Positions 24,830 to 34,560 of a DNA stretch of 64,000 bases are shown here, one piece after another (position 1 is the first letter of the stretch; every line of letters starts with the position of its first letter). Position numbers and translations under genes: made by a program. The notes below the pieces were generated by a model, which saw nothing but the letters and a program-made list of their open reading frames with translations, did not search any database and was not told where the DNA came from. Source of the stretch: Prevotella sp. (GTDB lineage: Bacteria; Bacteroidota; Bacteroidia; Bacteroidales; Bacteroidaceae); NCBI GenBank assembly GCA_015060485.1, contig SUYI01000014.1, positions 1 through 64,000 on the forward strand, written 5' to 3'.

Positions 24830-26032
24830 ATGCCGGAAATATCAGTACGCGGACTGGAGATGCCCGAGTCGCCTATCAGGAAACTCGCTCCTTTGGCTGC
24901 CGCAGCAAAAAAACGTGGAACGAAGGTCTATCATCTGAACATCGGACAGCCCGACCTGCCTACCCCACAGGTAGCACTCGATGCGTTGAAGCAGATAGAC
25001 CGTAACATCTTGGAGTATTCACCTTCGCAAGGCTATTTGAGCTATCGCGAGAAACTCGTCAGCTATTACGCGAAATATAATATTAATGTAACTGCCGACG
25101 ATATCATCATCACCAGCGGCGGTTCCGAGGCGGTACTCTTCGCCTTCCTGAGCTGTCTTAATCCTGGTGACGAAATCATCGTGCCAGAGCCGGCCTACGC
25201 CAACTACATGGCCTTTGCCATCTCTGCCGGTGCCAAGATTCGCACCATCGCCACGACGATTGACGAAGGATTCTCGCTGCCGAAGGTCGAGAAGTTTGAA
25301 GAACTCATCAACGACCGCACGCGGGCTATCATGATCTGTAACCCCAACAACCCGACGGGCTATCTCTATACACGCCGTGAGATGAACCAAATCCGTGACC
25401 TGGTGAAGAAGTACGACCTGTATCTCTTCTCCGACGAGGTGTATCGCGAGTACATCTACACAGGGTCGCCCTATATTTCGGCCTGCCATCTGGAAGGTAT
25501 TGAGCAGAACGTCATCCTCATCGACTCTGTGTCGAAGCGCTACAGCGAGTGCGGTATCCGAATCGGAGCACTCATCACGAAGAATGCCGAGGTGAGGAAG
25601 GCTGTGATGAAGTTCTGTCAGGCTCGACTCTCCCCGCCACTCATCGGACAGATTGTGGCCGAGGCATCGCTGGAGACGCCCGAGGACTACCTGCGCGACG
25701 TCTACGACGAATACGTAGAGCGCCGTAAGTGCCTTATCGACGGTCTGAACCGCATTCCCGGAGTCTACAGTCCCATTCCCATGGGTGCTTTCTACACGGT
25801 GGCCAAGCTGCCCGTCGACGATGCCGAGAAATTCTGCCGTTGGTGTCTGGCCGACTTTGAATACGAAGGAGAGACCGTCATGATGGCTCCCGCTGCAGGA
25901 TTCTATACCACTCCCGGTGCAGGCATCAATCAGGTGCGTATCGCCTATGTGTTGAAAAAGAAGGATCTGGAACGTGCACTCTTCGTGCTGCGCAAAGCAC
26001 TCGAAGCCTATCCCGGAAAAGTTGAAGAGTAA
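24830..26032 (+). CDS. Class I/II pyridoxal-phosphate aminotransferase
   Basis: A 400-residue fold-type I aminotransferase, probably acting on aspartate or another amino acid. Diagnostic segments: HLNIGQPDLPTPQ near residue 38, SGGSEAVLFAFL, CNPNNPTGYLYTR, YLFSDEVYREY and the PLP lysine in DSVSKRYSECGIRIG near residue 236. The final arginine of the substrate-carboxylate site is in GINQVRIAYV. Two promoter boxes stand upstream. Substrate is not resolvable by inspection. Confidence 0.92.
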   Translation: MPEISVRGLEMPESPIRKLAPLAAAAKKRGTKVYHLNIGQPDLPTPQVALDALKQIDRNILEYSPSQGYLSYREKLVSYYAKYNINVTADDIIITSGGSEAVLFAFLSCLNPGDEIIVPEPAYANYMAFAISAGAKIRTIATTIDEGFSLPKVEKFEELINDRTRAIMICNPNNPTGYLYTRREMNQIRDLVKKYDLYLFSDEVYREYIYTGSPYISACHLEGIEQNVILIDSVSKRYSECGIRIGALITKNAEVRKAVMKFCQARLSPPLIGQIVAEASLETPEDYLRDVYDEYVERRKCLIDGLNRIPGVYSPIPMGAFYTVAKLPVDDAEKFCRWCLADFEYEGETVMMAPAAGFYTTPGAGINQVRIAYVLKKKDLERALFVLRKALEAYPGKVEE

Positions 26033-26071
26033 TCATATAATTCAAAGTTCAAACATCAAATTTCAAACGCT
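26033..26071. repeat. TTCAAA-type spacer repeat
   Basis: Repeated TTCAAA/ATTTCAAA units fill the gap between the aminotransferase stop and the TTG start of the permease. Confidence 0.4.
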
Positions 26072-27319
26072 TTGAATCTTCCACTTTTCATTGCCCGTCG
26101 CATCAACGGTTCTGAAGGTCAGCGCCGTGAGGTCAGTATTCCTGCTATCCGCATCGCTACCATCGGAGTAGCTATCGGACTGGCAGTAATGATTATCACG
26201 GTATCTGTGGTGTTTGGTTTCAAACATACCATCCGCGATAAAGTCGTGGGATTCGGCAGTCATATTCAGGTCGAGAACTACCTGTCGCAACAACTGTCCG
26301 AGCCAGTCCCCATCATGATCAGCGACTCGCTCATGAAAAGCATGAAGCAACTGCCTGGGGTAAGACATATCGAGCGATACTCTCTGACACAAGGCATTCT
26401 GAAGACCGACGACGACTTTCTGGGTGTCGTCTTCAAGGGTGTGGGCAGCGACTACGACCTGTCGTTCCTCTCGAAACATCTTGTAGAGGGTGAAATGCCC
26501 AAGTTCACCGACGGACAGTCATCGTATCCCCTGCTGATTTCCCGAATGATTGCCGACAAGTTGCGACTGAAGGCTGGACAGCGTGTCTTCGCCTATTTCA
26601 TTGGCGACAACGATGTCCGCGCACGCAAATTCACCATCAAGGGCATCTACGAGACAAACATGACCCAGTTCGACCAGTCGCTCTGCTTCACGGATTTTAC
26701 CATTCCCGTTCGCATCAATGGCTGGGAATCCGACCAGTGCAGCGGAGCGGAAGTATTAGTCGACAACTTCGACAACGTAGACATCATTGCTGAACAATTC
26801 GTGCAGCACGTCAATCGCAAAACCGACAAATATGGAGCCATCATTACTTCGCAAACCATTCGCGAGGCACATCCCCATATTTTCTCATGGCTCGAACTGC
26901 TCGACATCAACGTGTGGATCATCTTGGTTCTCATGATTTGTGTGGCTGGATTCACGATGGTCAGCGGACTGCTCATCATCATCCTCGAGCGCACACAAAT
27001 GATTGGAATCCTCAAGGCATTAGGTATGCGTAATAAGATGGTGCGACACACCTTCCTTTGGTTTGCAGCATTCATCATCGGTCGAGGCATACTTTGGGGC
27101 GATGTCATCGGGCTGGGTATCGTCATACTGCAACAACAGACTGGTTTCATACACCTCGATCCTGCCAGCTACTATGTCGACAAAGCCCCCATGGAGCTGA
27201 ACATACCTATCATCATTCTACTGAACGTGGCAACACTTGTTGTGTCGCTGTTCGTGCTGATTGCACCCAGCTTCCTCATTTCCCATATCCACCCGGCACG
27301 CTCGATGAGATATGAATAA
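26072..27319 (+). CDS. FtsX-like ABC permease (LolE/MacB-type)
   Basis: A 415-residue inner-membrane permease subunit. One helix near residues 28-48 is followed by a large periplasmic domain of about 200 residues, then three C-terminal helices (near 280-305, 325-350 and 370-395) forming the FtsX domain. The loop LERTQMIGILKALGMRNKMVR is the classical FtsX coupling motif. The frame opens with TTG at 26072 (MNLPLFIARRI); no ATG lies nearby that keeps the first helix. No ATPase gene is adjacent, so the partner must be elsewhere; lipoprotein release (LolE-like) is the likeliest role. Confidence 0.85.
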   Translation: MNLPLFIARRINGSEGQRREVSIPAIRIATIGVAIGLAVMIITVSVVFGFKHTIRDKVVGFGSHIQVENYLSQQLSEPVPIMISDSLMKSMKQLPGVRHIERYSLTQGILKTDDDFLGVVFKGVGSDYDLSFLSKHLVEGEMPKFTDGQSSYPLLISRMIADKLRLKAGQRVFAYFIGDNDVRARKFTIKGIYETNMTQFDQSLCFTDFTIPVRINGWESDQCSGAEVLVDNFDNVDIIAEQFVQHVNRKTDKYGAIITSQTIREAHPHIFSWLELLDINVWIILVLMICVAGFTMVSGLLIIILERTQMIGILKALGMRNKMVRHTFLWFAAFIIGRGILWGDVIGLGIVILQQQTGFIHLDPASYYVDKAPMELNIPIIILLNVATLVVSLFVLIAPSFLISHIHPARSMRYE

Positions 27320-27375
27320 AATGAAATCCCTTAAATACGGTATAACGTAATAACGAATAATAAAACAAAAAGACT

Positions 27376-28629
27376 ATGGAAAAAACTTGGAGATGGTTTG
27401 GCAAGAAGGACAAGATCACGCTTGCACAACTAAGACAAATCGGTGTTGAGGGCATTGTTACCGCCCTGCACGACGTGCCTCTTGGTGAGGTTTGGACTCG
27501 TGAGAAGATTCGCGACCTGCGCGAGTATATCGAGAGCTACGGCATGCGCTGGAGCGTCGTCGAGAGCCTGCCTGTAGTGGAGACTATCAAATATGGAGGT
27601 CCCGACCGCGACCACCAGATAGAGGTCTATAAGGAGTCGCTCCGTAACCTTTCCGCTGAGGGCGTCCACTGCATCTGCTACAACTTCATGCCAGTGTTGG
27701 ACTGGGCTCGTACCGACCTGTTCCACAACAATCCCAACGGTGCCACCAACCTTTACTTCAACTATGCCGAGTTTGCTTATTTCGACATCTATATATTGAA
27801 GCGTCCTGGTGCCCGCGAGGAATGGGAACAGTTCAAGTTCCCCGAGGGATGGGGCGAAGGTCGTAGCGTCATCGCCGAATGCGACGAACTAGCCAAGACC
27901 ATGACCCCTGAAAAGGACCACAAGCTCGTCGAGAATATCGTCATCAAGACGCAGGGCTTTGTTAGCGGTAACTTCAGCGAGAATGACGAGGCTCCCGTGC
28001 AGAAGTTCCGCGAGTTCCTTGACCTCTATAAAGGCATTGACAAGAAGCAGTTACGCGAAAATATGAAATATTTCCTCGAAGCCATCATGCCTGTCTGCGA
28101 GGAATGCAATATGAATATGTGTGTACACCCCGACGATCCCCCTATTGAGATTCTCGGCCTGCCACGCATCGTTCGCACCGAGGAGGATATCCAGTGGTTC
28201 CTCGATGCCGTGCCCAACAAGCATAACGGACTCACGTTCTGTGCCGGCTCGCTGTCAGCAGGCGCCTACAACAACGTCGTTGAAATGGCCAGGAAATTTG
28301 CTTCTCGTACCCATTTCGTTCATCTGCGTTCGTGCCACATCTTCCCCAATGGTGACTTCACCGAGGCCAGCCATCTGGGTGGACGTGCCGACCTCATTGA
28401 GCTCTGCCGAATCTTCGAGAAGGAAAATCCTAGTCTCCCCATGCGTGTGGACCATGGTATGACATTTACCGATGAGCCTGGTGGCATTATGGACGAGTCC
28501 AGTCATGGCCACAATGCCGGTTACACGCTTCTCGGCCGCATGTTTGCCATGGGGCAGATACAGGGTGTCATCGCTACCGTCGACCGCGAACTAGGTATTC
28601 CCTACAAGCAGCCCGGGTTCTTCGACTAA
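27376..28629 (+). CDS. uxuA: Mannonate dehydratase
   Basis: A 417-residue enzyme converting D-mannonate to 2-keto-3-deoxygluconate in glucuronate breakdown. The N-terminus EKTWRWFGKKDKITLAQLRQ and the segments GVEGIVTALHDVP, CYNFMPVLDWARTDL, NMCVHPDDPP, FCAGSLSAG and VDHGMTF match UxuA throughout, including metal-binding Cys/His/Asp residues. Its partner genes (uxuB, uxaC) are not in the window. The downstream glycosidase follows by five bases, hinting at a small carbohydrate operon. Confidence 0.96.
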   Translation: MEKTWRWFGKKDKITLAQLRQIGVEGIVTALHDVPLGEVWTREKIRDLREYIESYGMRWSVVESLPVVETIKYGGPDRDHQIEVYKESLRNLSAEGVHCICYNFMPVLDWARTDLFHNNPNGATNLYFNYAEFAYFDIYILKRPGAREEWEQFKFPEGWGEGRSVIAECDELAKTMTPEKDHKLVENIVIKTQGFVSGNFSENDEAPVQKFREFLDLYKGIDKKQLRENMKYFLEAIMPVCEECNMNMCVHPDDPPIEILGLPRIVRTEEDIQWFLDAVPNKHNGLTFCAGSLSAGAYNNVVEMARKFASRTHFVHLRSCHIFPNGDFTEASHLGGRADLIELCRIFEKENPSLPMRVDHGMTFTDEPGGIMDESSHGHNAGYTLLGRMFAMGQIQGVIATVDRELGIPYKQPGFFD

Positions 28630-28634
28630 AATAC

Positions 28635-30098
28635 ATGAGCAAGATAACGATTAAACACTTTAAGTTGCTGATTTCACTGCTGTTGCTGGCAACGGTGGTT
28701 TGTGCCCAGCCCAAGTACGAGGTGCGTGCTGTGTGGCTGACGACCATCGGTGGCATTGACTGGCCAACAAGTTATGCACACGACGGCATGGGCATCGCTG
28801 CTCAGAAACGACAATTAACGGACATGCTGGATCGCTTGAAGCAAGTTGGGGTGAATACCGTTATGTTGCAAACCCGCGTTCGCGCTACCACCATCTATCC
28901 TTCACAATTGGAACCATGGGACGGCTGTCTTAGTGGCAAACCAGGTTCCAGTCCAGGATATGACGCCCTGCAATATGCCATCGACGAATGTCACCGTCGA
29001 GGAATGGAACTGCACGCATGGGTGGTAACCATTCCCATCGGGAAATGGAACTCTTATGGCTGTCAGCTGCTACGTCGGCGCTACCCTTCGATGGTCATTA
29101 AAATCGGTGAAGAGGGATATATGAATCCCGAACGCTCAGCAACGGCAGACTATTTGACGAACATCTGCGAGGAGATAGTGAGCCGTTACGATATTGATGG
29201 CATCCACTTGGACTATATCCGCTATCCTGAGACCTGGCGAGGGGCGAAATCGACCTCGAACATCACGAATATTGTGAGAAGTATCAGTCGAAAGGTCAGG
29301 ACATACAAGCCATGGGTGAAGCTAAGCTGCTCGCCCATAGGTAAATTTGACGATCTCGCCCGCTATTCGTCGAAGGGATGGAATGCCCGTCGGCAAGTGG
29401 CACAGGATGCTCAGGGATGGCTCCGCGAAGGACTGATGGACCAATTGTACCCGATGATGTATTTCCAAGGGAACAACTTCTACCCCTTTGCCATCGACTG
29501 GCAAGAATACAGCTATGGACGAACCATCGTCAGTGGACTGGGCATCTACATGTTGCATCCACGTGAGCGCAACTGGCCCTTGAGCGAGGTGGAACGCCAA
29601 ATGAATGTTACCCGAAGCCTCGGCATCGGACACTGCTACTTCCGGGCTAAATTCCTGTTGGATAATGTGAAAGGCGTCTACGACTTTGTGAAGCGTTTCG
29701 ACCGCCATCCGGCGCTGGTACCACCTATGACATGGGCACATAATATTGCTCCGACAGCCCCCACGACTCTAACCGTCGCACATTCGACGCAGGGTGACCG
29801 CCTCGAGTGGCATGGTGCCGAAGACCGTAGTGACGGGCCATACTTATTGTATAATGTTTATGCCTCACCGGAAATTCCTGTAGATACTGAAGACCCCGGC
29901 AATCTGGTTGCTACTCGATATCTGTGGCAACGACTGACGATTCCACACCCGCAGCATGCACGGCGACTTTATTATGCCGTAACTGCCGTCGACCGCTATG
30001 GCAACGAGAGTAGTGCCATTCAGGAAAGGCCGCAATCATCGAACATGCTGCTACGCCAACCCCTAACCCCCATCACGCAGAACCCATGGAGAAAGTAA
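28635..30098 (+). CDS. Exported family-10-like glycosidase (GHL10/YngK type)
   Basis: A 487-residue secreted protein. A signal peptide spans residues 1-25 (LLISLLLLATVVCAQ). The GHL10 barrel starts at EVRAVWLTTIGGIDWPTSY and includes VNTVMLQTRVRATTIYPS, DGIHLDYIRYP (with the conserved acidic residues) and LYPMMYF. The last hundred residues look like a fibronectin-III-like domain. Its final 13 bases overlap ruvC in another frame. Substrate is uncertain; relatives act on peptidoglycan or polysaccharide. Confidence 0.88.
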   Translation: MSKITIKHFKLLISLLLLATVVCAQPKYEVRAVWLTTIGGIDWPTSYAHDGMGIAAQKRQLTDMLDRLKQVGVNTVMLQTRVRATTIYPSQLEPWDGCLSGKPGSSPGYDALQYAIDECHRRGMELHAWVVTIPIGKWNSYGCQLLRRRYPSMVIKIGEEGYMNPERSATADYLTNICEEIVSRYDIDGIHLDYIRYPETWRGAKSTSNITNIVRSISRKVRTYKPWVKLSCSPIGKFDDLARYSSKGWNARRQVAQDAQGWLREGLMDQLYPMMYFQGNNFYPFAIDWQEYSYGRTIVSGLGIYMLHPRERNWPLSEVERQMNVTRSLGIGHCYFRAKFLLDNVKGVYDFVKRFDRHPALVPPMTWAHNIAPTAPTTLTVAHSTQGDRLEWHGAEDRSDGPYLLYNVYASPEIPVDTEDPGNLVATRYLWQRLTIPHPQHARRLYYAVTAVDRYGNESSAIQERPQSSNMLLRQPLTPITQNPWRK

Positions 30099-30640
30099 TA
30101 TTAGGTATCGATCCGGGAACGAACATCATGGGATATGGCATCATCAAGGTCGTGGACAACAAGGCTGAAATGGTGACGATGGGAGTCATCGACTTGCGTA
30201 AGTTCGGCGATGGCTACCTGAAGCTGGGGCATATCTTTGAACGGGTGACGGGCATCATCGACGGCTATTTGCCCGACGAGATGGCCATCGAGGCACCCTT
30301 CTTTCAGAAGAACGTACAAACTACGCTGAAGTTAGGACGTGCACAGGGTACAGCCATTGCTGCAGCCATACATCACGGTGTTCCCGTACACGAATATGCA
30401 CCCATGAAAATCAAGATGGCCATCACCGGCAATGGTGCCGCGTCGAAGGAACAAGTGGCAGGCATGCTGCAACGGCTCTTGAACTTCGATAAGGAAGCCC
30501 TGTCGAAATTCATGGATGCCACCGATGCCTTAGGGGCTGCTTACTGCCACTTCATGCAGATGAACCGTCCCGAAAGCCAGGCACACTACAAGGGCTGGAA
30601 GGACTTTATAACGAAAAACAAAGAAAGAGTCAAAAAGTAA
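30086..30640 (+). CDS. ruvC: Holliday junction resolvase RuvC
   Basis: A 184-residue endonuclease resolving Holliday junctions. All acidic catalytic positions are present: D9 in LGIDPGTN, E near 70 in MAIEAPFFQKN, and the pair in DATDALGAAYCH near 143-146. Start ATG lies inside the glycosidase 3' end with a 13-bp overlap. ruvA/ruvB are not adjacent. Confidence 0.96.
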   Translation: MEKVILGIDPGTNIMGYGIIKVVDNKAEMVTMGVIDLRKFGDGYLKLGHIFERVTGIIDGYLPDEMAIEAPFFQKNVQTTLKLGRAQGTAIAAAIHHGVPVHEYAPMKIKMAITGNGAASKEQVAGMLQRLLNFDKEALSKFMDATDALGAAYCHFMQMNRPESQAHYKGWKDFITKNKERVKK

Positions 30641-30652
30641 GAGATAAGGGAT

Positions 30653-31951
30653 ATGAAGGTGACTGCTGTAATAGGCCGGAATGGTAGTGGCAAAACACAA
30701 TACATCGACCAGCTACGCAAGAAGCTGGCCTCCGACAGTGTGCGCTACATTGCTTTTTCCGACTCGTATGGTCCCAATGTCGACAGTCAGTATTACCTGC
30801 AACTACGCTGGAACCAACACGATATCGACCACGAGACACCAACAGCGGGAGAACTGTTGCAGCGCGCCTACCTGTTGGCAGGCGACGACACAGAGGAACG
30901 CCGCCAGATGAAGGAGCATCTGTATCAGATGTTCCACATGGACGGTTTGCTCGACAAATACATCATCACTCTCTCGAGCGGTGAATTGCGCAAATTCCAA
31001 CTGACGAAAACGCTATTTGCTAATCCTCGCCTACTAATCATCGACAATCCCTTCATCGGACTGGATGCCGAGACACGCGACCAACTGAAGCAGCTGCTGC
31101 TCGTGCTGGCTCAGGAACGCGAGATGGAAATCATACTCGTTATTGCCAAGTCCGACGATATACCTGAATACGTGACGGAAACCATCGAGACATCTCCTCA
31201 GGAAACCGTCCCAGCCCACGTGCTGTCAAAGATACATCATGAAGCGATTCTGTCGCTCCCCTACCACGACAACGATTACAACTGCCAGCGGGTTGTCGAC
31301 ATGAAACAAGTCTGCATCCGCTACGGCGAACGCACCATCCTGAAGGATTTTGACTGGACCGTGATGAATGGCGAGCGATGGGCCTTGTCAGGACAAAACG
31401 GCAGTGGAAAGTCGACGCTACTCTCGCTGATTTGCGCCGACAATCCGCAGAGCTACGCATGCGACATCACGCTGTTCGACAAGCCTCGCGGCAGCGGCGA
31501 AAGCATCTGGGATATCAAAAAGCACATCGGCTATGTGTCGCCCGAGATGCACCGTTCTTATAAACGCAACCTGCCGTGCATCCGCATTGTGGCAAGTGGC
31601 ATGATGGACTCCATCGGGCTCTATGCCGTGCCCAACGAGCAGGATTATGCCAAGTGCCGTTGGTGGATGGATATCTTTGGCATCGGACATTTGGCCGACC
31701 GTCCTTTCCTGCAGCTGTCAAGTGGTGAGCAGCGACTGGTGTTGCTGGCACGGGCTTTCGTAAAAGATCCGCAACTATTGATTCTGGACGAACCGCTTCA
31801 CGGACTCGACCTATGGAACCGCCGACTGGTGAAGGATGTGATAGAAACGTTCTGCCAGAGACGCAACAAGACGATGATCATGGTCACTCACTATCAGGAA
31901 GAACTGCCTGCCAATATTACACACCGCAAATTTTTGGCACGGAATTTGTAA
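30653..31951 (+). CDS. Double ATP-binding-cassette protein (ModF-like)
   Basis: A 432-residue soluble protein with two ABC ATPase domains. Domain 1: Walker A GRNGSGKTQ near residue 8, signature LSSGELRKFQL, Walker B LLIIDNPF, where the usual D-E reads D-N, so the first site may be inactive. Domain 2: Walker A GQNGSGKSTLL near 246, signature LSSGEQRLVLLARAF, Walker B LLILDEPLHGLD. This layout fits ModF/PhrA-like proteins; no permease or molybdate-binding gene is adjacent. Function is unknown. Confidence 0.85.
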   Translation: MKVTAVIGRNGSGKTQYIDQLRKKLASDSVRYIAFSDSYGPNVDSQYYLQLRWNQHDIDHETPTAGELLQRAYLLAGDDTEERRQMKEHLYQMFHMDGLLDKYIITLSSGELRKFQLTKTLFANPRLLIIDNPFIGLDAETRDQLKQLLLVLAQEREMEIILVIAKSDDIPEYVTETIETSPQETVPAHVLSKIHHEAILSLPYHDNDYNCQRVVDMKQVCIRYGERTILKDFDWTVMNGERWALSGQNGSGKSTLLSLICADNPQSYACDITLFDKPRGSGESIWDIKKHIGYVSPEMHRSYKRNLPCIRIVASGMMDSIGLYAVPNEQDYAKCRWWMDIFGIGHLADRPFLQLSSGEQRLVLLARAFVKDPQLLILDEPLHGLDLWNRRLVKDVIETFCQRRNKTMIMVTHYQEELPANITHRKFLARNL

Positions 31952-32019
31952 ACACCCCAATAGCAAATCGTCAAATAGCCGATAAATAGTAAATAGTAAA
32001 TCGTCAAATAGTAAATATA
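31952..32019. repeat. AAATAGTAAATCGTCAAATA spacer repeat
   Basis: Units of AAATCGTCAAATAG and AAATAGTAAATAGT are repeated between the ABC protein and clpC. Confidence 0.6.
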
Positions 32020-34560
32020 GTGACCAGTCAATTTTCACAAAAAGTATCTGAAATTCTTGCCTTCTCACGCGAAGAAGCAGCACGCCTGGCCAGCCAGAGT
32101 GTGGCACCGGAACATTTGCTGCTTGGCATGTTGCGCATGAAAGACGGGCCCACAGTGAACTTGTTCCAACGGCTCGACATCAATCTGCAAAGCGTCAAGA
32201 GCGAATTGGAGACTCGCGTGCGGAACGACGAGATAGGAATGCCCATCTACACACAACAATTAGTATTAAACGACAAGGCAAGCAACATTCTGAAACTGGC
32301 AGTACTGGAGGCACGCCTGCAACGCACCAACCGTGTAGAAGAACAGCACGTGCTGCTTGCCATCCTGCACGACTCCACAGAAAACGGAGCCAAACAAATA
32401 TTGGAGATGAATAATATGAATTATGAAGACGCACTGGCTATGCTCAGCGTTACAAACGGTATAGGACTGCCCGAGGAGGATTACGAAGAAGAAGATCAGA
32501 ACGACGTTTCCAACAATGCATCTAGCGGTTCTGCCACAGGCAAGACGACTACCACACAAACTAAGCAAACGAAATCGAAGACACCTGCATTGGACAATTT
32601 CGGCACAGATCTCACCCTATTGGCTCTGGAATCGAAGCTAGATCCCTGTGTGGGCCGCCAGCAAGAGATTCAGCGAGTTATTGAGATTCTTGGACGCCGA
32701 AAAAAGAACAACCCCATTCTCATTGGTGAACCTGGTGTCGGCAAGAGTGCCATCGTTGAAGGCTTGGCCCAAATGATAGCCTCGCGCCATTGTTCACCCA
32801 TGCTCTTCAACAAACGGCTCATTACGCTCGACATGACAGGTGTTGTGGCAGGTACCAAGTATCGCGGACAATTCGAGGAACGCATGAAGATGCTGGTGAA
32901 GGAGCTCGAGCAAAACCCCGACATCATTATCTTCATCGACGAGATACACACCATGATTGGAGCTGGTTCAGCAGCCGGCACAATGGATGCTGCCAACATC
33001 CTGAAACCAGCCTTGGCACGTGGTACCATCCAATGCATCGGAGCCACCACACTCGACGAGTACCGTAACTCCATCGAGAAGGACGGAGCCTTGGAACGCA
33101 GGTTCCAGAAGGTACAGGTAGAGCCCACTACGAACGACGAGACACTTCAGATTCTTAAGAATGTCAAGGGACGCTACGAGTACCATCACCATGTGACGTT
33201 TACTGACGAAGCCATTGAGGCTTGTGTCAAATTGACAGCCCGATACATCAACGACCGCTTCATGCCCGACAAGGCCATCGATGCAATGGACGAAACAGGC
33301 TCTCGCGTTCATCTGCAACATGCCAATATCCCTCCCGAAATTACGGAAAAGGAAAGGGAAATCAAGCAGATCAAAGAGATGAAACAAGAGGCTGTAAGCA
33401 ATCAGGATTTCATGCTTGCTGCCAGCTATCGTGATCGCGAAACGGTACTCTCGCACGAATTACAGGAGCTGAATCAGAAATGGCTCAGCGGTGAGGCCGA
33501 TGTCCGCGAGGAAGTGACGGCAGAAGATGTGGCAGCCGTCGTCTCCATGATGAGTGGCGTGCCCGTCCAGCGCATGGCACAGGAGGAAGGCATCCGACTG
33601 AAAGGCATGGCTCAGGAACTGAAGTCGCACGTGATAGCTCAGGACAAGGCAATTGAGAAGATGGTTCGTGCCATCCAGCGCAACCGTGTGGGACTGAAAG
33701 AACCCAACCACCCTATTGGCGCCTTTATGTTCTTGGGACCGACCGGTGTTGGTAAGACCTATCTGGCCAAGAAACTGGCAGAGTTTATGTTTGGTTCTGC
33801 CGATGCTTTAATACGCATCGACATGAGCGAATATACAGAGGCGTTCAATGTGTCACGACTCATTGGCGCCCCCCCAGGATACGTTGGTTACGAGGAAGGC
33901 GGCCAGTTGACGGAACGTGTACGCCGACATCCCTACTCTATCGTGCTGCTTGACGAAATCGAGAAAGCTCATGGCAATGTGTTCAACCTGCTGTTGCAAG
34001 TGTTGGACGAAGGTCGACTGACAGATGGCAACGGACGCTTTGTGGATTTCCGCAATACGGTGATTATCATGACCTCAAATGCTGGTACCCGTCAGCTGAA
34101 AGACTTCGGACGCGGCGTGGGATTCAATTCGAAGTCGTCGTCGCTGATGCTCAATGAGCAAGATAAAGAGCATGCCCGCCAGATTGTGCAGAAAGCGCTG
34201 TCGAAGCAGTTCTCGCCCGAATTTCTGAACCGTCTGGACGAAATCATCACCTTCGACCAGTTGGACCTGGAGGCTATCAAGCAGATTATCGACATCGAGT
34301 TAAAGAGTCTCTTCCAGCGCATTGACGAGCTAGGCTACAAGGTAGAGCTGAGTGAAAGTGCCAAGGAGTTCGTGGCCGAAAAGGGCTATGACGTGCAGTT
34401 CGGTGCCCGTCCCTTGAAGCGTGCCATCCAGACATACATCGAGGACGGTATCTCGGAGATGATTGTCAACGAAGAACTACCTGCTAGCGCTACGATATGC
34501 ATCGACAAAGTGACCGACAAAGAAGAATTATCATTCACTACAAAAACGGAAACATTATGA
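32020..34560 (+). CDS. clpC: ClpC-type AAA+ protease ATPase / chaperone
   Basis: An 846-residue HSP100 ATPase. Order of parts: Clp N-domain repeats (1-150), an acidic/Thr-rich linker, first AAA domain with Walker A GEPGVGKS at 236-243, a UVR-like middle segment (IKEMKQEAVSNQDFMLAASY), second AAA domain with Walker A GPTGVGKT near 573 and Walker B VLLDEIEKAH, then the C-terminal D2-small domain. The short middle domain favours ClpC over ClpB. Start is GTG at 32020 after a repeat-filled spacer. The TGA overlaps the next ATG by four bases. Confidence 0.92.
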   Translation: MTSQFSQKVSEILAFSREEAARLASQSVAPEHLLLGMLRMKDGPTVNLFQRLDINLQSVKSELETRVRNDEIGMPIYTQQLVLNDKASNILKLAVLEARLQRTNRVEEQHVLLAILHDSTENGAKQILEMNNMNYEDALAMLSVTNGIGLPEEDYEEEDQNDVSNNASSGSATGKTTTTQTKQTKSKTPALDNFGTDLTLLALESKLDPCVGRQQEIQRVIEILGRRKKNNPILIGEPGVGKSAIVEGLAQMIASRHCSPMLFNKRLITLDMTGVVAGTKYRGQFEERMKMLVKELEQNPDIIIFIDEIHTMIGAGSAAGTMDAANILKPALARGTIQCIGATTLDEYRNSIEKDGALERRFQKVQVEPTTNDETLQILKNVKGRYEYHHHVTFTDEAIEACVKLTARYINDRFMPDKAIDAMDETGSRVHLQHANIPPEITEKEREIKQIKEMKQEAVSNQDFMLAASYRDRETVLSHELQELNQKWLSGEADVREEVTAEDVAAVVSMMSGVPVQRMAQEEGIRLKGMAQELKSHVIAQDKAIEKMVRAIQRNRVGLKEPNHPIGAFMFLGPTGVGKTYLAKKLAEFMFGSADALIRIDMSEYTEAFNVSRLIGAPPGYVGYEEGGQLTERVRRHPYSIVLLDEIEKAHGNVFNLLLQVLDEGRLTDGNGRFVDFRNTVIIMTSNAGTRQLKDFGRGVGFNSKSSSLMLNEQDKEHARQIVQKALSKQFSPEFLNRLDEIITFDQLDLEAIKQIIDIELKSLFQRIDELGYKVELSESAKEFVAEKGYDVQFGARPLKRAIQTYIEDGISEMIVNEELPASATICIDKVTDKEELSFTTKTETL

